A stretch of 64,000 bases of DNA. Origin: Adiantum capillus-veneris (lineage: Eukaryota; Streptophyta; Polypodiopsida; Polypodiales; Pteridaceae). Shown here piece by piece: positions 23,501 to 34,363 of this stretch (position 1 is its first letter; each line of letters begins with the position of its first letter). The notes beneath the pieces are model-generated. The model was not told where the DNA came from and made no database searches. It saw only the letters and a list, made by a program, of their open reading frames with translations. The stretch covers positions 28,303,396 through 28,367,395 of the forward strand of contig CM043960.1 in NCBI GenBank assembly GCA_014529385.2. Reading direction: 5' to 3'. Both the position numbers and the translations under genes were made by a program.

Positions 23501-23797
23501 GGAAATAAGCACATGGAGGAAGGAGGACACCCCAGTGCCTAGACACCTTGCATGTTTCCCAGCTCTCATTAGTGCTGAGTGGATTCATGAGAGAATGACC
23601 GAAGCAAAAGCGCGTGGAGAAAACATAGCAGCAAAGAATGGGAGTATGCACGGGGTTGCGTACCAAATGTAGAGTACTCAAATACCTAAACCATATTGTA
23701 ATTTTTTGTGTGTGTTATCTTTAATTTGTATTTTTTTTTCTATTTTGTAGTGCCTTTCCTTTAACTCTATGTGGTCAAAGGGTTGTCACTTTTGTAC
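20586..23797 (+). pseudogene. CACTA (EnSpm) TNP2-family transposase, N-terminal and middle part
   Basis: Transposase of a CACTA DNA transposon. Recognised TNP2 blocks in order: RDRWLKEKLPCPCAKYKR (20640-20690); PLYDGAQYSVLRASLEVLNL and GWSNASVDALLG (21090-21195); LGMEYERIHACVNN (21360-21400); YNIPPWETTKKG with IDVYLNPLIEDLEELW (21775-21910); LPYWKDLKIQNLLDPMHIFKNV (22350-22420); GLKSHDWHKMLQ (22688-22722); HARWMFFLERFLKTLKDFVW (23140-23200) and EAFAYISKYL. Introns with GT-AG ends fit at 21196-21284, 22020-22084 and 22723-22803. Stops and frameshifts, plus a hairpin insertion at 23325-23381, make it dead. The last coding block before the LTR insertion is CGQRVVTF in one frame or KGCHFCTR in another. 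Confidence 0.88.
23325..23381. repeat. Short fold-back inside the transposase
   Basis: ATGCTAAGTAGTTTTCCCTT and its exact reverse complement flank a 17-base centre that itself pairs partly (TTCCA/TGGAA). The 20-bp arms are identical and the inversion puts a stop in the TNP2 frame. Confidence 0.8.
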
Positions 23798-25008
23798 ACG
23801 CTGGTGCAGCTAAAGTTGGTCCAAGCTAGGAGATGGTCAATGCCAGGTAGAGGCAGCATGTGAGTGCAGTGCAGAAGGCTAGGGCCAGTACCAAAGCCCT
23901 AGGCAACCAAAGGGTAGTGGAGGTGTATCCTCAATGGGGTTTTTTAGGCCAAGGTGTGCTGCAAAGAGCCAAGTAGGTTGGTGGCCTTCTGTGCTTGAGA
24001 TGTGGGTTTTTTATGCTATAGTGTAATGATCAGTGTGCTCTAGAAGCCGGTCGAGACGGCTCGTCAAACGGAGCCATGGTGTTCTAGATATTGCAATTTA
24101 AAGAAAACGTGTGTTGCAGATCCCCGACTGGCAGGGCAGTTGGGGACACGTGGCCCAGGCTGATGTCAGTGTATATGTATGTAGTGCTCAAGTTGTGGAG
24201 CATGCGTGTCTTTTCGGATTGCGAATTGGAGCTCTGGTTAGCAAGATATGGTCATTTGAATTTTTTTCGGGGGCCGGGTCTGAGCCCACTTGGTTGCATT
24301 GTAGGATGTGCCATTTGGTAGTTTTTTGGGCCCCGCCAAGATTCTCGGTAATGGTGTTCACCATGTGGAGCTAGTCGGAATCGACGTCAATCGGATGCTC
24401 GGTCGGCCAGATACCGAAAGATGAAGTTAGGAGCCGTGGAGAGTGAACAAGTCGCAGATGGTTTTTTCTAATTTTTGTGGCCTTGGACAACGAACTCCGG
24501 GGAGTCGAAATGTAGTGGAGTTTGCACGGCCAGGAACCGGTAAAGGGGGGACTCGGCAAAGCTTTTCGACTTGATGATTGGATCATCAAGTGATGTATGG
24601 CATGCAGGGCAAGTAAAGGGGAAAAAATGGGCTAGAGAAGGTTTTGTGGAGGAAAAAGGCATGGAGTTTCAAGTACTTGGAGGCCGCTTAAGCCAGCGGC
24701 GGCTAACACGTGGCAACGCTATTGGCCCACATGCGCAGGCGGAGTTCTCAGTGCAGGGGTTTAAGATCTAGGCCGTGAGACCCTTTGGTGTGCAAGTGAG
24801 GAGAGAGAGCTCCGTGAGCTCAGGGCTATGGCGCAGGGCGCAGATGGCTCCGTAGACGCTGTTGTGGTGGAAGTTCGTGGAGGTTTTGGCCGATGGCGGA
24901 GTGGCACGGCAGTGCGCACCCGCAGGTGAGCAATCGGCGTTTGGCATAATGATGATGTGGCCGCCCGACTGGGGGCTGTTCCCGCGGCCAAAAGGCCTTA
25001 GTTTTTAA

Positions 25009-26322
25009 CACTAGGTTGGTAATGGGACACTTTTATGTCCTGGGACACTTTTATGTCCTGTTAAGTGACCATTTTCCTTGAATTTTGTCAAGAGTTTCAA
25101 AATTGATTTTGAGGTGCTATCTATCTAGAAAGTTGTCTCGTGAGCTGAAAAAAACTCGACATTTTTTGGAATATCACTTCCATCTTTAACCTTGTCCTTG
25201 CACAACATTTCACAACCTAAACTGTGTGAAAAAACGGGTCCTGTTTTTTGCTTTTTTCAACTTTTTGCAACTATACCACTCTAGAATTCATTTTTGTGAG
25301 GTATATAATGCTAAAGAACTATCTTTAGTAGTCCTCAACAAGTCCCGATGCTTCTAGGGAGAAATAAATATTAAAATTGTAAGTTATGACCAAATTACAA
25401 AAATTATCAAATCATGTTTTTTCGCCAATTTTAGCTCTTCTATTATTTTTTTGGTGGATTTCATGATATCCAAATGCATTTTTGATTTTCTATGTCGCAT
25501 ATTCTAACATAAAGCTAATATTCCTTGAGTTTTGGGGCACCTAATACCCTATTTTTCATAGTACACAACGATGGTTCATTTTTTCAATTATAGAAGAAAA
25601 CGACACATTCTAGTATATCAAGTATAGCTTTTTCAATATTGTTAGTTTCTTGTGACAACTACATGCATTTTGTAGGTAGTAACCATATCTAGTCATAAGG
25701 ATAAAATTTGGCTAGATATTGAATAGTTTCTATGGGATTCTATTTAGCACTTCATCTTTGTCCCCAAGATTCCCCTTGGTAAGAGATGTATTATTCTTTT
25801 GGCATGCTCCATGGCTCCTTATGAACATAAAGGACAATAGGGAACTAAGAAAACATGCATAGATTATTTGTATTGAGTGTGGCTATAGAAACTTTGATGA
25901 TAGGTTTGCAGAATGGTAAAAATTCAACTTTTGTGTACCTATTTATTTTGGCAACACAAAAAATAGTGAGTGAGAAGCAATCATATGTTCTGATCACCAA
26001 CCCATTGAAGTTAACTAGGGAATTTATCTCAAGTCCTATAAAAATCCCTAATCTTATTTTTATGCAACAAAACGTAAGAAATGATTGTTTTGATAAAAAT
26101 GCACTGGTCCATCAACTTTGGAGGCTTGGTGTGACCAAAAGATGAGAAATTTTAGAAGTTTCTTATTTTTTCCATGTGTAGTAGGCCTTGAACTATAATC
26201 TCATGAAAGGATTTTACAAAATGAGTGGATCTACTATGGTTTTGGAGGTTTTTTTCAAAACCCTGAAAGGACACTTTTACCCTGAAACCTTGAAAGGACC
26301 CTGCTAGGTTACCAACCTAGTG
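25009..26322. mobile_element. Non-autonomous TIR DNA transposon inserted in the LTR
   Basis: 1314 bp with perfect 14-bp terminal inverted repeats, CACTAGGTTGGTAA and TTACCAACCTAGTG. It is flanked by TTAA on both sides (25005-25008 and 26323-26326). The partner LTR near 30606 preserves the empty site with a single TTAA, proving insertion and precise edges. Subterminal repeats of GGGACACTTTTA occur in tandem at the left and once near the right end. A 96-codon ORF at 25855-26145 resembles nothing known. The TTAA duplication recalls piggyBac; the CACTA start recalls EnSpm, which however makes 3-bp duplications. The family is unresolved. Confidence 0.85.
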
Positions 26323-26624
26323 TTAAAGGGGGCTCCCCACCCAATAGCGACATCGCTATTGCAAGGCTAGGGGAGGAGTCCCACGGCGTGGTAAGGCAGT
26401 AGAGGGCAGTGAATAGGAGGCAAGCCCGACCGGGAAGAGATAAGAGCAAGGCCAAGTGGACCCAAACCAAGGGATGTCCGAGCAAAGGCAAGATCAAATA
26501 AACCAAAGAGCAAAAGAGGACAAAGAGGAGCCGGATAAGGGGTGAAGGTCAAAGTCAAATTGAGCAGCATAAGGCTAAACCAAATGAGGGTAAGAGGTGA
26601 AAAATAAAAATAAAAAATGAAAAG

Positions 26625-26677
<53 letters not shown>
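26625..26677. repeat. 53-base C tract
   Basis: Homopolymer within the 5' LTR of element T. The matching tract in the 3' LTR (30939-30955) is only 17 bases. Confidence 0.95.
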
Positions 26678-26679
<2 letters not shown>

Positions 26680-27457
26680 GTGCAAAAGAGAGAAAGAGAT
26701 CAGATGGAAAAAGGCGGTGCCCCCCTTCCCAAGAGATACCAAAAAAGGGGTGCCCCATGGACCAATCAAAGTGGAATTTCCCAAATTGAACCCCCCACCC
26801 TATAAAAGTCAAAAAATGATCAAATTAGGGGCTTTTTGGCCTAGTTTTTGTGCCGTTTTGAAGCCTGCAAAGGGGAGCTCACTAACAGAGGAGTGTGCCT
26901 GTCAAAGCCCTTTGTATTCTCTTGTGTAAATGGCCATGGTGATGGCAGTGTGAGTTTGTACATGTGTTTCGTGAAGTGCAATAGAGTCACTGTTGCTCCG
27001 TCTTGCTGTTGTTTCCCCTTCCCCCCTTCTCTTTCTCCTGCTCTAGTGTTTTCCCTTAGTGCGGGCTGTGTGGAAGTGTGTGCCCCCTCGGACCGACGGT
27101 GATTTGTGTGAGAGAGTGATATTGAGTTGTTGTGAGTGTGTGTAAGGGTGGAGATAGGCACTGGTTGCAAGTGTACTTTGTGTGGTGGTTTTGTGGAGTG
27201 TGTGAGCATTGGAAATTGACTAGGCGATGGTTTGCTAGTGTTAAGTGTTTCTTGAAGGTGTTTTTTGAGAGGATAGGGGTGCTGTGAATACCCTGAGCTA
27301 TAGAGAGGCCCTTTTGTTTGTGTCGGGCGTGTTCCCTCATTCCCCCTCTCCATCTTCTGGTGCCCCCACTAAGGAGTATGCTGATGCTCGTAGTTGAAGT
27401 CGAAGCAGTGATTTTCGTGATGCCAAAGGTGCGACATTTGAAGAGCAGGTACTGCTA

Positions 27458-27940
27458 GTGATGGCTTGGGCAGGATTTCCCATTTTCACAGGGGTTGAAG
27501 ATGCGGAGACTTGGCTTCAAGACTACGGATTGTTCGTGTTGGAAAGTGGTTTATCGAGAGAAGATGGTGCGATACAAGTGTTCCCGCTCCTAGTTCATGG
27601 TAAAGCAAAGCTATGGTTCGATAGCCTTGGTGATGAAGAAAAGGCAGATTGCGAAGCTCTGGAGGCGACTTTTCGAAGCAAATTTGTAGCGGATGCGCAA
27701 CTAGATGAAGTAAAGCGGAAGCTAGACAGTTTGAAGCAAAGCTTGGAGGGAGATTTTCAAGCGTTCGAGTGGGAGTTCAAAGCCCTTTGGGGGAAGTTAA
27801 TCAAGGTAATTGCTACAAAAAATGCCAGTTTTTTTGAAATTGTGTAAGTTTATGGATTGCCTGCATGGGGAGGTGCGAGATAAAGTGGAAATAGATGGTC
27901 CAACGTCGTATGAAGAAGCGGTAGCTCTAGCGAGAGGGTG
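27458..27940 (+). pseudogene. gag: gag core of element T
   Basis: Capsid-type protein. The 129-codon ORF (27458-27847) reads FTGVEDAETWLQDYGLFV then LVHGKAKLWFDSL, EATFRSKFV and DFQAFEWEFKALW, a retrotransposon-gag core. It closes just after a T7 run (27829-27835). In the +1 frame the sequence continues FLKLCKFMDCLHGEVRDK to ARG at 27940, so one base was gained or lost in that run. The core normally continues into the helix seen in the shifted frame. No zinc knuckle follows. Confidence 0.75.
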
Positions 27941-27953
27941 AACCAAGAAAATT

Positions 27954-29216
27954 TTGAAGAACCGCGAGGCTAGGTGGTGTTTGCAAGGTGCAATGATGTC
28001 AAAGCAGTGTGAGACGGTGGTAGCGGAGCCACAGGTGATGCAAAGAGAAGTGCAAGTGCGAGAAGAACCAAGGGTTCTTTGGCTGCAAAGAGATAGGGTG
28101 GTTCCTATACCGAAGATGCCGGCTAGAGCGGTTCCAATTGTGGAGGAAGTGAAGGTGGTTCCAGAGTGGGCAAAGGATGTGCTGCCAAGTTCGAGTGAAG
28201 CTGTTGAATCTTCATTGAAGTGCGGAAAAGAGCAAGGAGTGCGGTTTGCAGACGAGGTCGAAGCGGTGAAGCTAGAGGAGATTCCGGAGCTTGAAACCGA
28301 AGTGGAGACTGGGTTGAGTGACAGTAGCTCTATGGACACAGATACGAGTTGGGAGACCGAGTCATCCCAATCCAGGTATGATGATTTCGACCTCTTACAT
28401 GTGAGAGGAGAGGCAGTGAATATGTGCATGGAGCAGCATGAAGTGCAAGCCGAGGTGCTTGGTGAAGACCAAATGGAGCAGTCTAGGCCTACATGTGATG
28501 ATGTGCAGGTAAAGATGGTGTGCAGTGCCATGTCAATGTCCCTATTGATGAAGGTAGCAGTGGAATATGCCATAGTGGTGTAACAAGTGCAAAGTTTTTC
28601 TAAAAGGTGTAAAGCAGTGGTACCTATGGAGGAGGATGAGGAGAAGGCGATAGAGAACGAGTTTCTCTCTTCCTTGGCAAAGATTGAGGATGCAGTGGTC
28701 GAAGAGAAGGTAATTGAACCGGACAAGCAAGCGGTGCTTATTGACCTTGAAGGGCCAGTTGACGAGGAGGAGCTCGACGATGCTAGAATTGAGTTCATGG
28801 CAGGTGAGAAGGGCAAAGCGGAGTCAAAGTTAGAGATGTTTCCTATGCAGTCAATGCCTTCTATGACAGGTGATGCGCATTCCAAGGCGGTGTCCAAGCT
28901 TTGTAAGGAGGTCTATGAGTGGTGGTTGAATGGAATGGTGATAAAGATAGTTGTGCACTATGCTGTTGAGCAGGTACAAGATCTGCTAGACGAGGATCTA
29001 GCTTTACATGGATGGGATGGCGGGTCAGGTATGTCGCAAGTGTTGATTGAGCAGGATGGTGAGCGCGAAGGTGCTCTATTTGGTGCTTGGAGTGGTAGAA
29101 GAATGCTGATGGCAATTTGGTTATGCAGTTGGGTATGTGCCTTAGTGTGGCACTATGTAAAGTTGTTACAGGTGGATGGCGAAGACCAATGCAAGGTGTT
29201 TGACCCAGAAGGGTGA
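27954..29216 (+). pseudogene. Acidic C-terminal polyprotein region of element T
   Basis: Two open stretches in one frame (27954-28583 and 28587-29216), separated by a single TAA, together about 420 codons. Acidic and Val/Glu-rich, with no protease, RT or zinc motif. Near the end (about 29100-29165) is a hydrophobic segment, MLMAIWLCSWVCALVWHYV, long enough for one membrane span, followed by a short charged tail. It lies downstream of the gag core and may be the C-terminal part of one long gag-like protein. The function is unknown; the membrane prediction is from composition only. Confidence 0.5.
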
Positions 29217-29379
29217 TTACAGGTAAAGCAGGGGGTTGGGCAACCCGCATGAGCGAAGACGACGGGTAGCAGGTGCAAGTGGTGTACATATGTTAGGTGG
29301 TTTTGCAGTGTACAGTGAGTCTGTTTGTGGTGTGCAATTTTTTAGTGAAATAAGGCCATGTGTGGTTGAACATAAATGT

Positions 29380-29401
29380 TCAACGAGGGGGTGGGCAATG
29401 A
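29380..29401 (+). promoter_or_regulatory. Polypurine tract of element T
   Basis: CGAGGGGGTGGGCAATGA lies directly upstream of the 3' LTR start TGGTGTAGC at 29402. It is purine-rich and interrupted by a few pyrimidines. Confidence 0.55.
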
Positions 29402-31631
29402 TGGTGTAGCTAAAGTTGGTCCGAGCTAGGAGATGGTCAATTCCAGGTAGAGGCAGCATGTGAGTGCACTGCAGAAGGCTAGGGCCGGTACCAAGCCCTA
29501 GGCAACCAAAGGGCAGTGGAGGTGTATGCTCGATGGGGTTTTTTAGGCCAAGGTGTGCTTCAAAGAGCCAAGCGGTTTGGTGGACTTATGTGCCCAAGAT
29601 GTGGGTTTTTTGTGCTATAGTGTAATGATCAGTGTGCTCTAGAAGCCGGTCCAGACGGCTCGTCAAACGGAGCCCTGGTGTTTTAGATATTGCAGTTTAA
29701 AGAAAACGTGTGTTGCAGATCCCCTACGGGCAGGGCAACTGGGGACACATGGCCCGAGCTGATGTCAATGTATATGTGTGTAGTGCTTGAGTTGTGGAGC
29801 ATGCGTGTCTTTTCGGATTGCGAATCGGAGCTCTGGTTAGCAAGATATGGTCATTTGAAATTTTTTCGGGGGTCGGGTCTGAGCCCACTTGGTTGCATTG
29901 GAGGATGTGCCATTTGGCAGTTTTTGGGCCTCGCCAAGATTCTTGGTAATGGTGTTCACCATGTGGAGCAAGTCGGAATCGACTACACGTCAATCGGATG
30001 CTCGGTCGGCCAGATACCGAGAGATGACGTTAGGAGCCGTGGGTAGTGAACAAGTCGCAGATGGTTTTTTCTGATTTTTGTGGCCTTGGACAGCGAACTT
30101 CGGGGAGTCGGAATGCAGTGGAGTTTGCACGGCCAGGAACCGGTAAATGGGGGACTCGGCACCGCTTTGCGACTTGATGATTGCATCATCAAGTGATGTA
30201 TGGCATGCAGGGCAAGTAAAGGGGAAAAAATGGGCTAGAGGAGGTTTTGTGGAGGAAAAAGGCATGGAGTTTCAAGTCCTTGGAGGCTGCTTAAGCCAGC
30301 GGCGGCTGACACGTGGCAGCGCTATTGGCCCACATGCGCAGGCGGAGTTCTCAGTGCAGGGGTTTAAGATCTAGGCCGTGAGGCCCTTTGGTGTGCAAGT
30401 GAGGAGAGAGAGCTCCGTGAACTCAGGGCTATGGCGCAAGGCGTAGGTGGCGCCGTAGGCACTGCTGTGGTGGAGTTCCATGGAGGTTTTGGCCGGTGGC
30501 GGAGTGGCGCGGCAGTGCGTGCCCGCAGGTGAGCGACGGCATTTGGCATTATGATGACGTGGCCGCTCGACTGGGGGCTGTTCCCGTGGCCAAAAGGCCT
30601 TAGTTTTTAAAGGGGGCTCCCCACCCAATAGCAACATCGCTATTGCAAGGCTAGGGGAGGAGTCCCACGGCGTGGTAAGGCAGTAGAGGACAGTGAACAA
30701 GAGGGAAGCCCGACTGGGTAGAGATAAGAGCAACGCCAAGTGGACCCAAACCAAGGGATGTCTGGGCAAAGGCAAGATCAAATAAACCAAAGAGCAAAAG
30801 AGGACAAAGAGGATCCGGATAAGGGGTGAAGGTCAAAGTCAAAGTGAGCAGTATAAGGCTAAACCAAAGGAGGGTAAGAGGTGAAAAATAAAAAATAAAA
30901 AATGAAAAGCCTAGGGGGCAATAGTGACGTCGCTAATGCCCCCCCCCCCCCCCCCAAGTGCAAAAGAGAGAAAGAGAGCAGATGGAAAAAGGCGGTGCCC
31001 CCCTTCCCAAGAGATACCAAAAAAGGGGTGCCCCATGGACCAATCAAAGTGGAATTTCCCAAATTGAACCCCCCACTCTATAAAAGTCAAAAAATGATCA
31101 AATTAGGGGCTTTTTGGCCTAGTTTTTGTGCCGTTTTGAAGCTTGCAAAGGGGAGCTCACTGACAGAGGAGTGTGCTTGTTAAAGCCCTTTGTATTCTCT
31201 TGTGTAAATGGCCATGGTGACGGCAGTGTGAGTTTGTACATGTGTTTCGTGAAGTGCAATAGAGTCAATGTTTCTCTGTCTTGCTGTTGTTTCCCCTTCC
31301 CCCCTTCTCTTTCTCCTGCTCTGGTGTTTTCCCTCAGTGTCGGCTGTGTGGAAATGCGTGCCCCCTCGGATCGACGGTGATTTGTGTGAGAGAGTGAGAT
31401 TAAGTTGTTGTGAGTGTGTGTAAGGGTGGAGATAGGCAGTGGTTGCAGGTGTACTTTGTGTGGTGGTTTTGTGGAGTGTGTGAGCACTGGCAATTGACCA
31501 AGCGGCGGTCTGCTAGTGTTAAGTGTTTCTTTGAAGGTGTTTTATGAGAGTATAAGGGTGCTGTGAATACCCTGAGCTATAGAGAGGCCCTTTTGTTTGT
31601 GCCGGGCGTTTTCCCTCATTCCCCCTCTCCA
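29402..31631 (+). repeat. 3' LTR of element T
   Basis: 2230 bp, alignable over its full length to the 5' LTR. It retains the uninterrupted TTTTTAAAGGGGG site where the partner carries the TIR element. A 17-C run is at 30939-30955. The end CTCTCCA at 31631 is followed by the ACGC duplication. Confidence 0.9.
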
Positions 31632-32343
31632 ACGCCACATTGACAAGCGTAGAACCACCATGGATTGTGCCATCATGGGCAACTTTGACACAGACAATGA
31701 TGAAACCAAGTATTGTGAAACTATTGAAATGATACTAAAGGTTAATTTTAGAACCTTTCATAGCTTCATCTTCGAGTGCAAGTGGTTTGCAAATGTTTCT
31801 AGACAACATGAGAATGGCCTCTACAAGGTGAACTTTAGTGTGCATCACACATGGAGGTATGACAATTTGGTTTTTACCGCGCAATTGTGAGCAGGTGAGT
31901 GGCATGTATCTTTTTATTCTTATTTGCTTGTAGCACTAAGTATCCCAATGTTACTCACTTTGAGCTTCTCTTTTATAGGTTATCTATATCCCAGCAATCC
32001 ACTAACCTAAACTTTGGTTTGTAATTCCCGTAACTCCTTGGGGGAGAACCATTTTTTCCACTAATGAAGTGGAAACCATCTTCGGCCCTCTTCCACCTCC
32101 AACTTTGGATGAGGTGGAGATAGAGGAGAGGGAGGTCAATGAATCAAGTTCAGCAGCGGCAAGTCTTAGCGAGGATGATTTTCATGATGATTAAGATGAT
32201 GAGATGGAGGATGACAAATTCGAAGATGATCAAGCCAATGCATCCACAAACAACAATTCCGTTTCTTTCTTTATTGATTTAGGAGCGGTGGACTTAGAAC
32301 TAGATGATGCCTCATGTAGGGATGTTTTGGAAGATGATTTATA
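31632..32343 (+). pseudogene. CACTA TNP2 transposase, C-terminal part
   Basis: With element T and one ACGC removed, the frame runs from GCHFCTR into HIDKRRTTMDCAIMG, the TNP2 block usually seen as GYRFHTR...R-T-QNSGV. ETIEMILKVNF, FHSFIFECKWF and YKVNFSVHH follow, matching the C-terminal TNP2 region. Near 31885 one base breaks the frame; CEQ then joins VIYIPAIH across an apparent intron (about 31895-31979, GTGAGT...TTTATAG). An acidic tail (SLSEDDFHDD, DDEMEDDKFEDD) ends near 32343. Same gene as 20586-23797. Confidence 0.85.
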
Positions 32344-32587
32344 AACATTTGGCAATTGTGAATCTTTTTGGTCTTGTAATCCATTCATCTATCTCTTCCC
32401 CCTCTTCTCTCTCTAATTTTGTGAACATGCTCAATTATGTTAATCAAGTGACAATGATTATTTTATCTATAAACAAGTGTAATCTTATTATCCCCTCCCC
32501 CCCCTCCCCCTCTCTTCCTTCTCCAGCTAAGTTTGGCCCTTCTCTCTACAACACGCGATAAAATAGTGCGGTAAACACTTAGAGATT

Positions 32588-32975
32588 TTCATAGTGTCCT
32601 TGCAATCATTCTATGTTTTTTGAGTCCTTTGATCACCATCCATGTGGCTATGATTCCTTCATTATCCATTATATCTAAAATGGTCTCTTTTTATTTTATA
32701 CCCTCTCTTGTGTCGATCATATCCACAACAATCTTCATCATCGTGTCCTTGAACAATTCTTTTGCGACTTTTGTGGCCATTGCTGTATTCACTTGTGCTA
32801 TCGTGTCTACCATCACCACTACTTTTGTGTTTTTTTACTTCTTTCAACTTAGTCTCATGCTCAGTTTCTATCTGGAGGTCTTTCATTCTCCCTTTGTGTA
32901 TTAGGATCATAAAGCCCAAGGAAGGTTGAGACTATGTTTTATCTGCAAAAGTTACTCATAAAGTCTATCCATTGC
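32588..32975. repeat. Unidentified coding-like repeat R2, copy 1
   Basis: Similar to 36228-36620 and, more distantly, to 33100-33385 and part of 35590-35760. On the minus strand the copies share RMKDLQ, EHETKLKEV and HKSSGDGR, a charged possible coiled coil. That four copies keep parts of the same frame suggests descent from a coding sequence. No family recognised. Confidence 0.6.
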
Positions 32976-33099
32976 AATACCAAATTTTCATGCACTTAGG
33001 AGCATGCACCTTCATAGATAAAAAGCATGTGCAATGATAGCAATAGTCCACATCTTCTACAATCTCCACACTAGACTACGTCATGGCCCAAGAGGAGCT

Positions 33100-33385
33100 G
33101 ATGAAAAACCTCTAGTCATGTCTACTATAGTCTCCATCATCCTGCCCTTCAACATCTCTTCTTTGACTTCTACCACCATGTCAACTGTTGCATTCACTTT
33201 TGCTATTATTCCTACCATCACCATTTCTTTTATATTGTTATGCTTCTTTCAACTTAGTCTTATGCTCAATTTCCATTTGCAAATCCTTCATTCTCCCTTT
33301 ATCTATCAAGGAGACAAAAAGCCCAAGGAAGGATGAATCTGCCTTTTGTCCATAGGCTTTATTCATAAAGCCTATCCACTGCAAG
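33100..33385. repeat. Repeat R2, copy 2
   Basis: Minus-strand reading gives WIGFMNKAYGQKADSSFLG and then KGRMKDLQMEIEHKTKLKEA, clearly related to copies 1 and 3 but more diverged. It lies about 125 bp from copy 1 in the same orientation. Confidence 0.55.
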
Positions 33386-33729
33386 ACTAGCTTTTGATGG
33401 ACTCGACAATCAAGAGAGGTGCATGCAACTACGCAGATGAAAAACATCCATTATGATAGCAATAGTCAACACCTTCTATAGCATCCTCACCGAAGTACAT
33501 TGTGGCCCACGATAAGCTAATGAAACCCTCCGAGTTGAAATGCTATTAAGTTGTTGGGGGTTGAGATAAATCTCGGGCAATATGTCTAAGTGTTGCTACT
33601 AATAACAAGGGGTTCCCATACACATAGCCCCTCCCACCCCACCCCCTAACACCTTTCCACGTAGGTGGATGGGTTTAGACACACTTACAATAAGCACTTT
33701 AGATATAAGCGCTTGTAGGAAGAGGCTTA

Positions 33730-33981
33730 GCAAGGAGCTTCTTTTGGCTCAATGGTTGAGCATTTGTGTTTGAGGGCACGCACTTGGATTTGACCCCTTG
33801 CTTGCTTAATTGAGGCTTAATCTCCTTTTGGTTTAAGCATTTCACCCCCACCCATTTCCTTGAACAAATAGAAGTTGATTGGCAACCGGTCAAAACCAAT
33901 TTCCCAATGTACCTTGTGGTGGACTCTAGAGTGTGCCACATCCCCTAGAGTCTAATATTTAGGATGGGCCCCCTCGTAGTT

Positions 33982-33984
<3 letters not shown>
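33730..33984 (+). repeat. tRNA-derived SINE-like element
   Basis: TGGCTCAATGG at 33745-33755 fits a Pol III A box and GGATTTGACCC at 33786-33796 is a degenerate B box, about 40 bp apart as in tRNA heads of plant SINEs. The head does not fold as a full tRNA and is followed by about 190 bp of unrelated body. A (GA)n tract at 33985-34024 could be its 3' tail. No flanking duplication was established. Confidence 0.45.

Positions 33985-34024
<40 letters not shown>
33985..34024. repeat. (GA)n microsatellite
   Basis: About twenty uninterrupted GA units following the SINE-like unit. Confidence 0.95.
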
Positions 34025-34027
<3 letters not shown>

Positions 34028-34363
34028 TGTTGAGTATTGTGGAGACAACTTGCATCACTTGACATGCTATTGACCAACTCTAAAAATCCTACATTAACGC
34101 AATGTATACTATTTCCATCCATATCTCTATACTAGAGATAATGCTAAGAGGCTCTAAAAAGCCAGAGCCAATGTAGCCTACTATCTCAACTGTCTATTGT
34201 TTTTGACATCTAATGATTGTGATTATTCTACGTGGAGAAAGTTGAGACTTCAATTTAGAGAGACGCTTTAGGCCAACCAAGTAAACATTTTGTTTTCCTA
34301 TTTCTTCTAAGAGAGGCATCGTACACACAAAGTCTAGAGAAGGTTGAATATGAATGTTTGATT

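Larger units (their letters stand above)
23802..27352 (+). repeat. 5' LTR of element T (interrupted)
   Basis: 2233 bp once the 25009-26326 insertion and its duplicated TTAA are removed, against 2230 bp in the partner. A 53-C run at 26625-26677 stands where the partner has a unique 28-bp segment and 17 C. The terminal CA at 27351-27352 is followed by TCTTCTGGTGCCCCCAC, a weak primer-binding-site candidate that I cannot assign to a tRNA. Confidence 0.85.
23802..31631 (+). mobile_element. Gag-only LTR retrotransposon (element T, TR-GAG type) inserted in the transposase
   Basis: Two LTRs (23802-27352 including a 1.3-kb insertion; 29402-31631) begin TGGTG[CT]AGCTAAAG and end CCCTCTCCA. They enclose a 2049-bp interior with a gag-like reading frame but no protease, RT or integrase. 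ACGC is duplicated at 23798-23801 and 31632-31635. The TNP2 reading frame resumes directly after the right LTR, which independently confirms the edges. Long LTRs (about 2.2 kb) and a short gag-only interior define the TR-GAG class. The LTRs differ at roughly 4-5% of positions by eye, so the insertion is not recent. Confidence 0.88.

Noticed and set aside
29402-31631. Genomic segmental duplication with 23802-27352
   Set aside because: TG...CA ends, target duplication and recovery of the TNP2 frame show these are LTRs of one element.
20155-32343. Complete CACTA element with defined ends
   Set aside because: The left CACTA-like start near 20157 has no inverted partner downstream of the transposase, so only the gene is called.
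33730-33810. A tRNA gene
   Set aside because: A and B boxes are present but the B box is degenerate and the sequence does not close an acceptor stem; a SINE head fits better.
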